From CAYWNK01 sp047639615 (GTDB lineage Bacteria > Planctomycetota > UBA1135 > GCA-002686595), in NCBI GenBank assembly GCA_047639615.1, contig JBLIOL010000117.1:1-14421 (forward strand): a stretch of 14,421 bases of DNA. The letters are read 5' to 3'. Both the position numbers and the translations under genes were made by a program. The notes under the pieces were generated by a model. The model searched no databases. It was not told the DNA's origin and was given only the letters and a program-made list of their open reading frames with translations. Below are positions 13,854 to 14,421 of this stretch, one piece after another. Numbering within the stretch: the stretch's first letter is position 1; every line of letters starts with the position of its first letter.

Positions 13854-14421
13854 CAGACGCCCGGGCTAGGCTGAGGCCGGTTGCGGCCGAGGCGCTCGTG
13901 GGCCTCGACGAATTCATGCGAGCAGAAGGCCGCCAGCAGCGAGAGATCCCCGGCCAGCACCACGGCGCCGAGGGTCTCCGCGAAGGGGTTCGCTCCCCCA
14001 TCGCCGAAGCAGCCAAGCACCTCGAGGCACTCACGCGCCGTGCCCTGGCCGCTGCCTCCGCCCACGGTTCCGACCAGGAGCGACGGCAGGCTGACAGAGG
14101 CATACAGGTCGCCGTCCGTGGTCACATCCAGGTCCAGGTAACCCGTGGCTGACTCGGTCAGATAGGCCACATCCTGGCCGCAGGCCAGCATTACCGCCGC
14201 CAGGCCATTGGCTCCCTGCACCGTCCAATTCTGTGTTCCGAGCTGCGCAAAGCCCTGGGCGTAGGTGCGCGCCAGACGCACCATATCCTCCGGGTTAGCG
14301 CGTGCCACGCGCTCCAAGCACTCGCGGGGAATGGTCACATCGGCCACCACGCTGCGACCGCGGCCTTCCACCGCAGCGCGCGCATTGGCGCGTTTCTCCA
14401 CGTCCTGGCCGTGCACGTAGC
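13853..14421 (-). CDS. hmgA: Hydroxymethylglutaryl-CoA reductase, C-terminal part (cut by right edge)
   Basis: HMG-CoA reductase makes mevalonate from HMG-CoA using NAD(P)H, the committed step of the mevalonate pathway. The frame is open to the window edge, so the catalytic Lys and Glu motifs lie outside. Visible family motifs are NGLAAVMLACGQDVAYL (the Asp of GQD is catalytic), then DGDLYASVSLPSLLVGTVGGGSG with the GTVGGG cofactor loop, then ARECLEVLGCFG, then VVLAGDLSLLAAF, then EFVEAHERLGRNRP, whose His matches the catalytic histidine near the C-terminus. The motif style is closer to class I (eukaryotic/archaeal) than to the class II enzymes of most bacteria. Nothing in the visible part suggests a membrane domain. 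Its TGA overlaps the ATG of the M23-like gene, so the two are in one transcript. Identity is secure; class is likely. Confidence 0.92.
   Translation of the reverse strand, partial: YVHGQDVEKRANARAAVEGRGRSVVADVTIPRECLERVARANPEDMVRLARTYAQGFAQLGTQNWTVQGANGLAAVMLACGQDVAYLTESATGYLDLDVTTDGDLYASVSLPSLLVGTVGGGSGQGTARECLEVLGCFGDGGANPFAETLGAVVLAGDLSLLAAFCSHEFVEAHERLGRNRPQPSPGV

Overview
The window is a bacterial chromosome segment with GC of roughly 60-65 % (estimated by eye), tightly packed genes and mostly weak Shine-Dalgarno sequences. The mix suggests a planctomycete-like bacterium, probably one of the high-GC lineages. It includes a large secreted beta-helix protein with a planctomycete-style C-terminal domain, a protein with four Myb/SANT-like repeats, an EF-G with features of the spirochaete/planctomycete/mitochondrial EF-G1 group, and an HMG-CoA reductase of the class I style. 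This placement is an inference from gene content, not a computed result.

Layout. Bases 3-875 (+) hold the C-terminal part of a secreted beta-helix protein cut by the left edge. It converges on a four-repeat Myb/SANT-like protein (958-1824, -). Behind that gene is a 248-base gap of lower GC. The gap carries a tRNA T-arm-like hairpin and the intrinsic terminator of the next gene, PTS enzyme I (2073-3839, -). A divergent 220-base gap leads to an unrecognised two-helix membrane protein with a coiled coil and a long acidic Pro/Ala-rich tail (4060-5517, +). A perfect 13-bp hairpin (5535-5573) sits where this gene meets tex coming from the other side.

From 5604 to the right edge all six genes lie on the minus strand. 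In transcription order they are: HMG-CoA reductase (13853-14421, cut by the right edge); a membrane protein with an M23-like domain (12834-13853), coupled to it by a TGATG stop/start overlap; EF-G (10489-12591); a cytosolic PQQ-type beta-propeller (9347-10366); a DJ-1/PfpI-fold protein (8688-9260); and tex (5604-8519). Strong hairpins after EF-G, and weaker ones after the propeller and DJ-1 genes, suggest several transcripts rather than one operon.

EF-G and Tex belong to core translation and transcription, enzyme I to PTS phosphotransfer and HMG-CoA reductase to the mevalonate route. The remaining genes have no assigned role. No mobile element, CRISPR array, rRNA or complete tRNA was found. 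No complete novel multi-gene system is evident. The best leads are the two enzyme-fold proteins whose catalytic residues appear to be missing (DJ-1/PfpI fold and M23 fold), the HMGR/M23-like coupling, the Myb/SANT repeat protein, the T-arm-like hairpin, and the in-frame minisatellites that extend conserved proteins.
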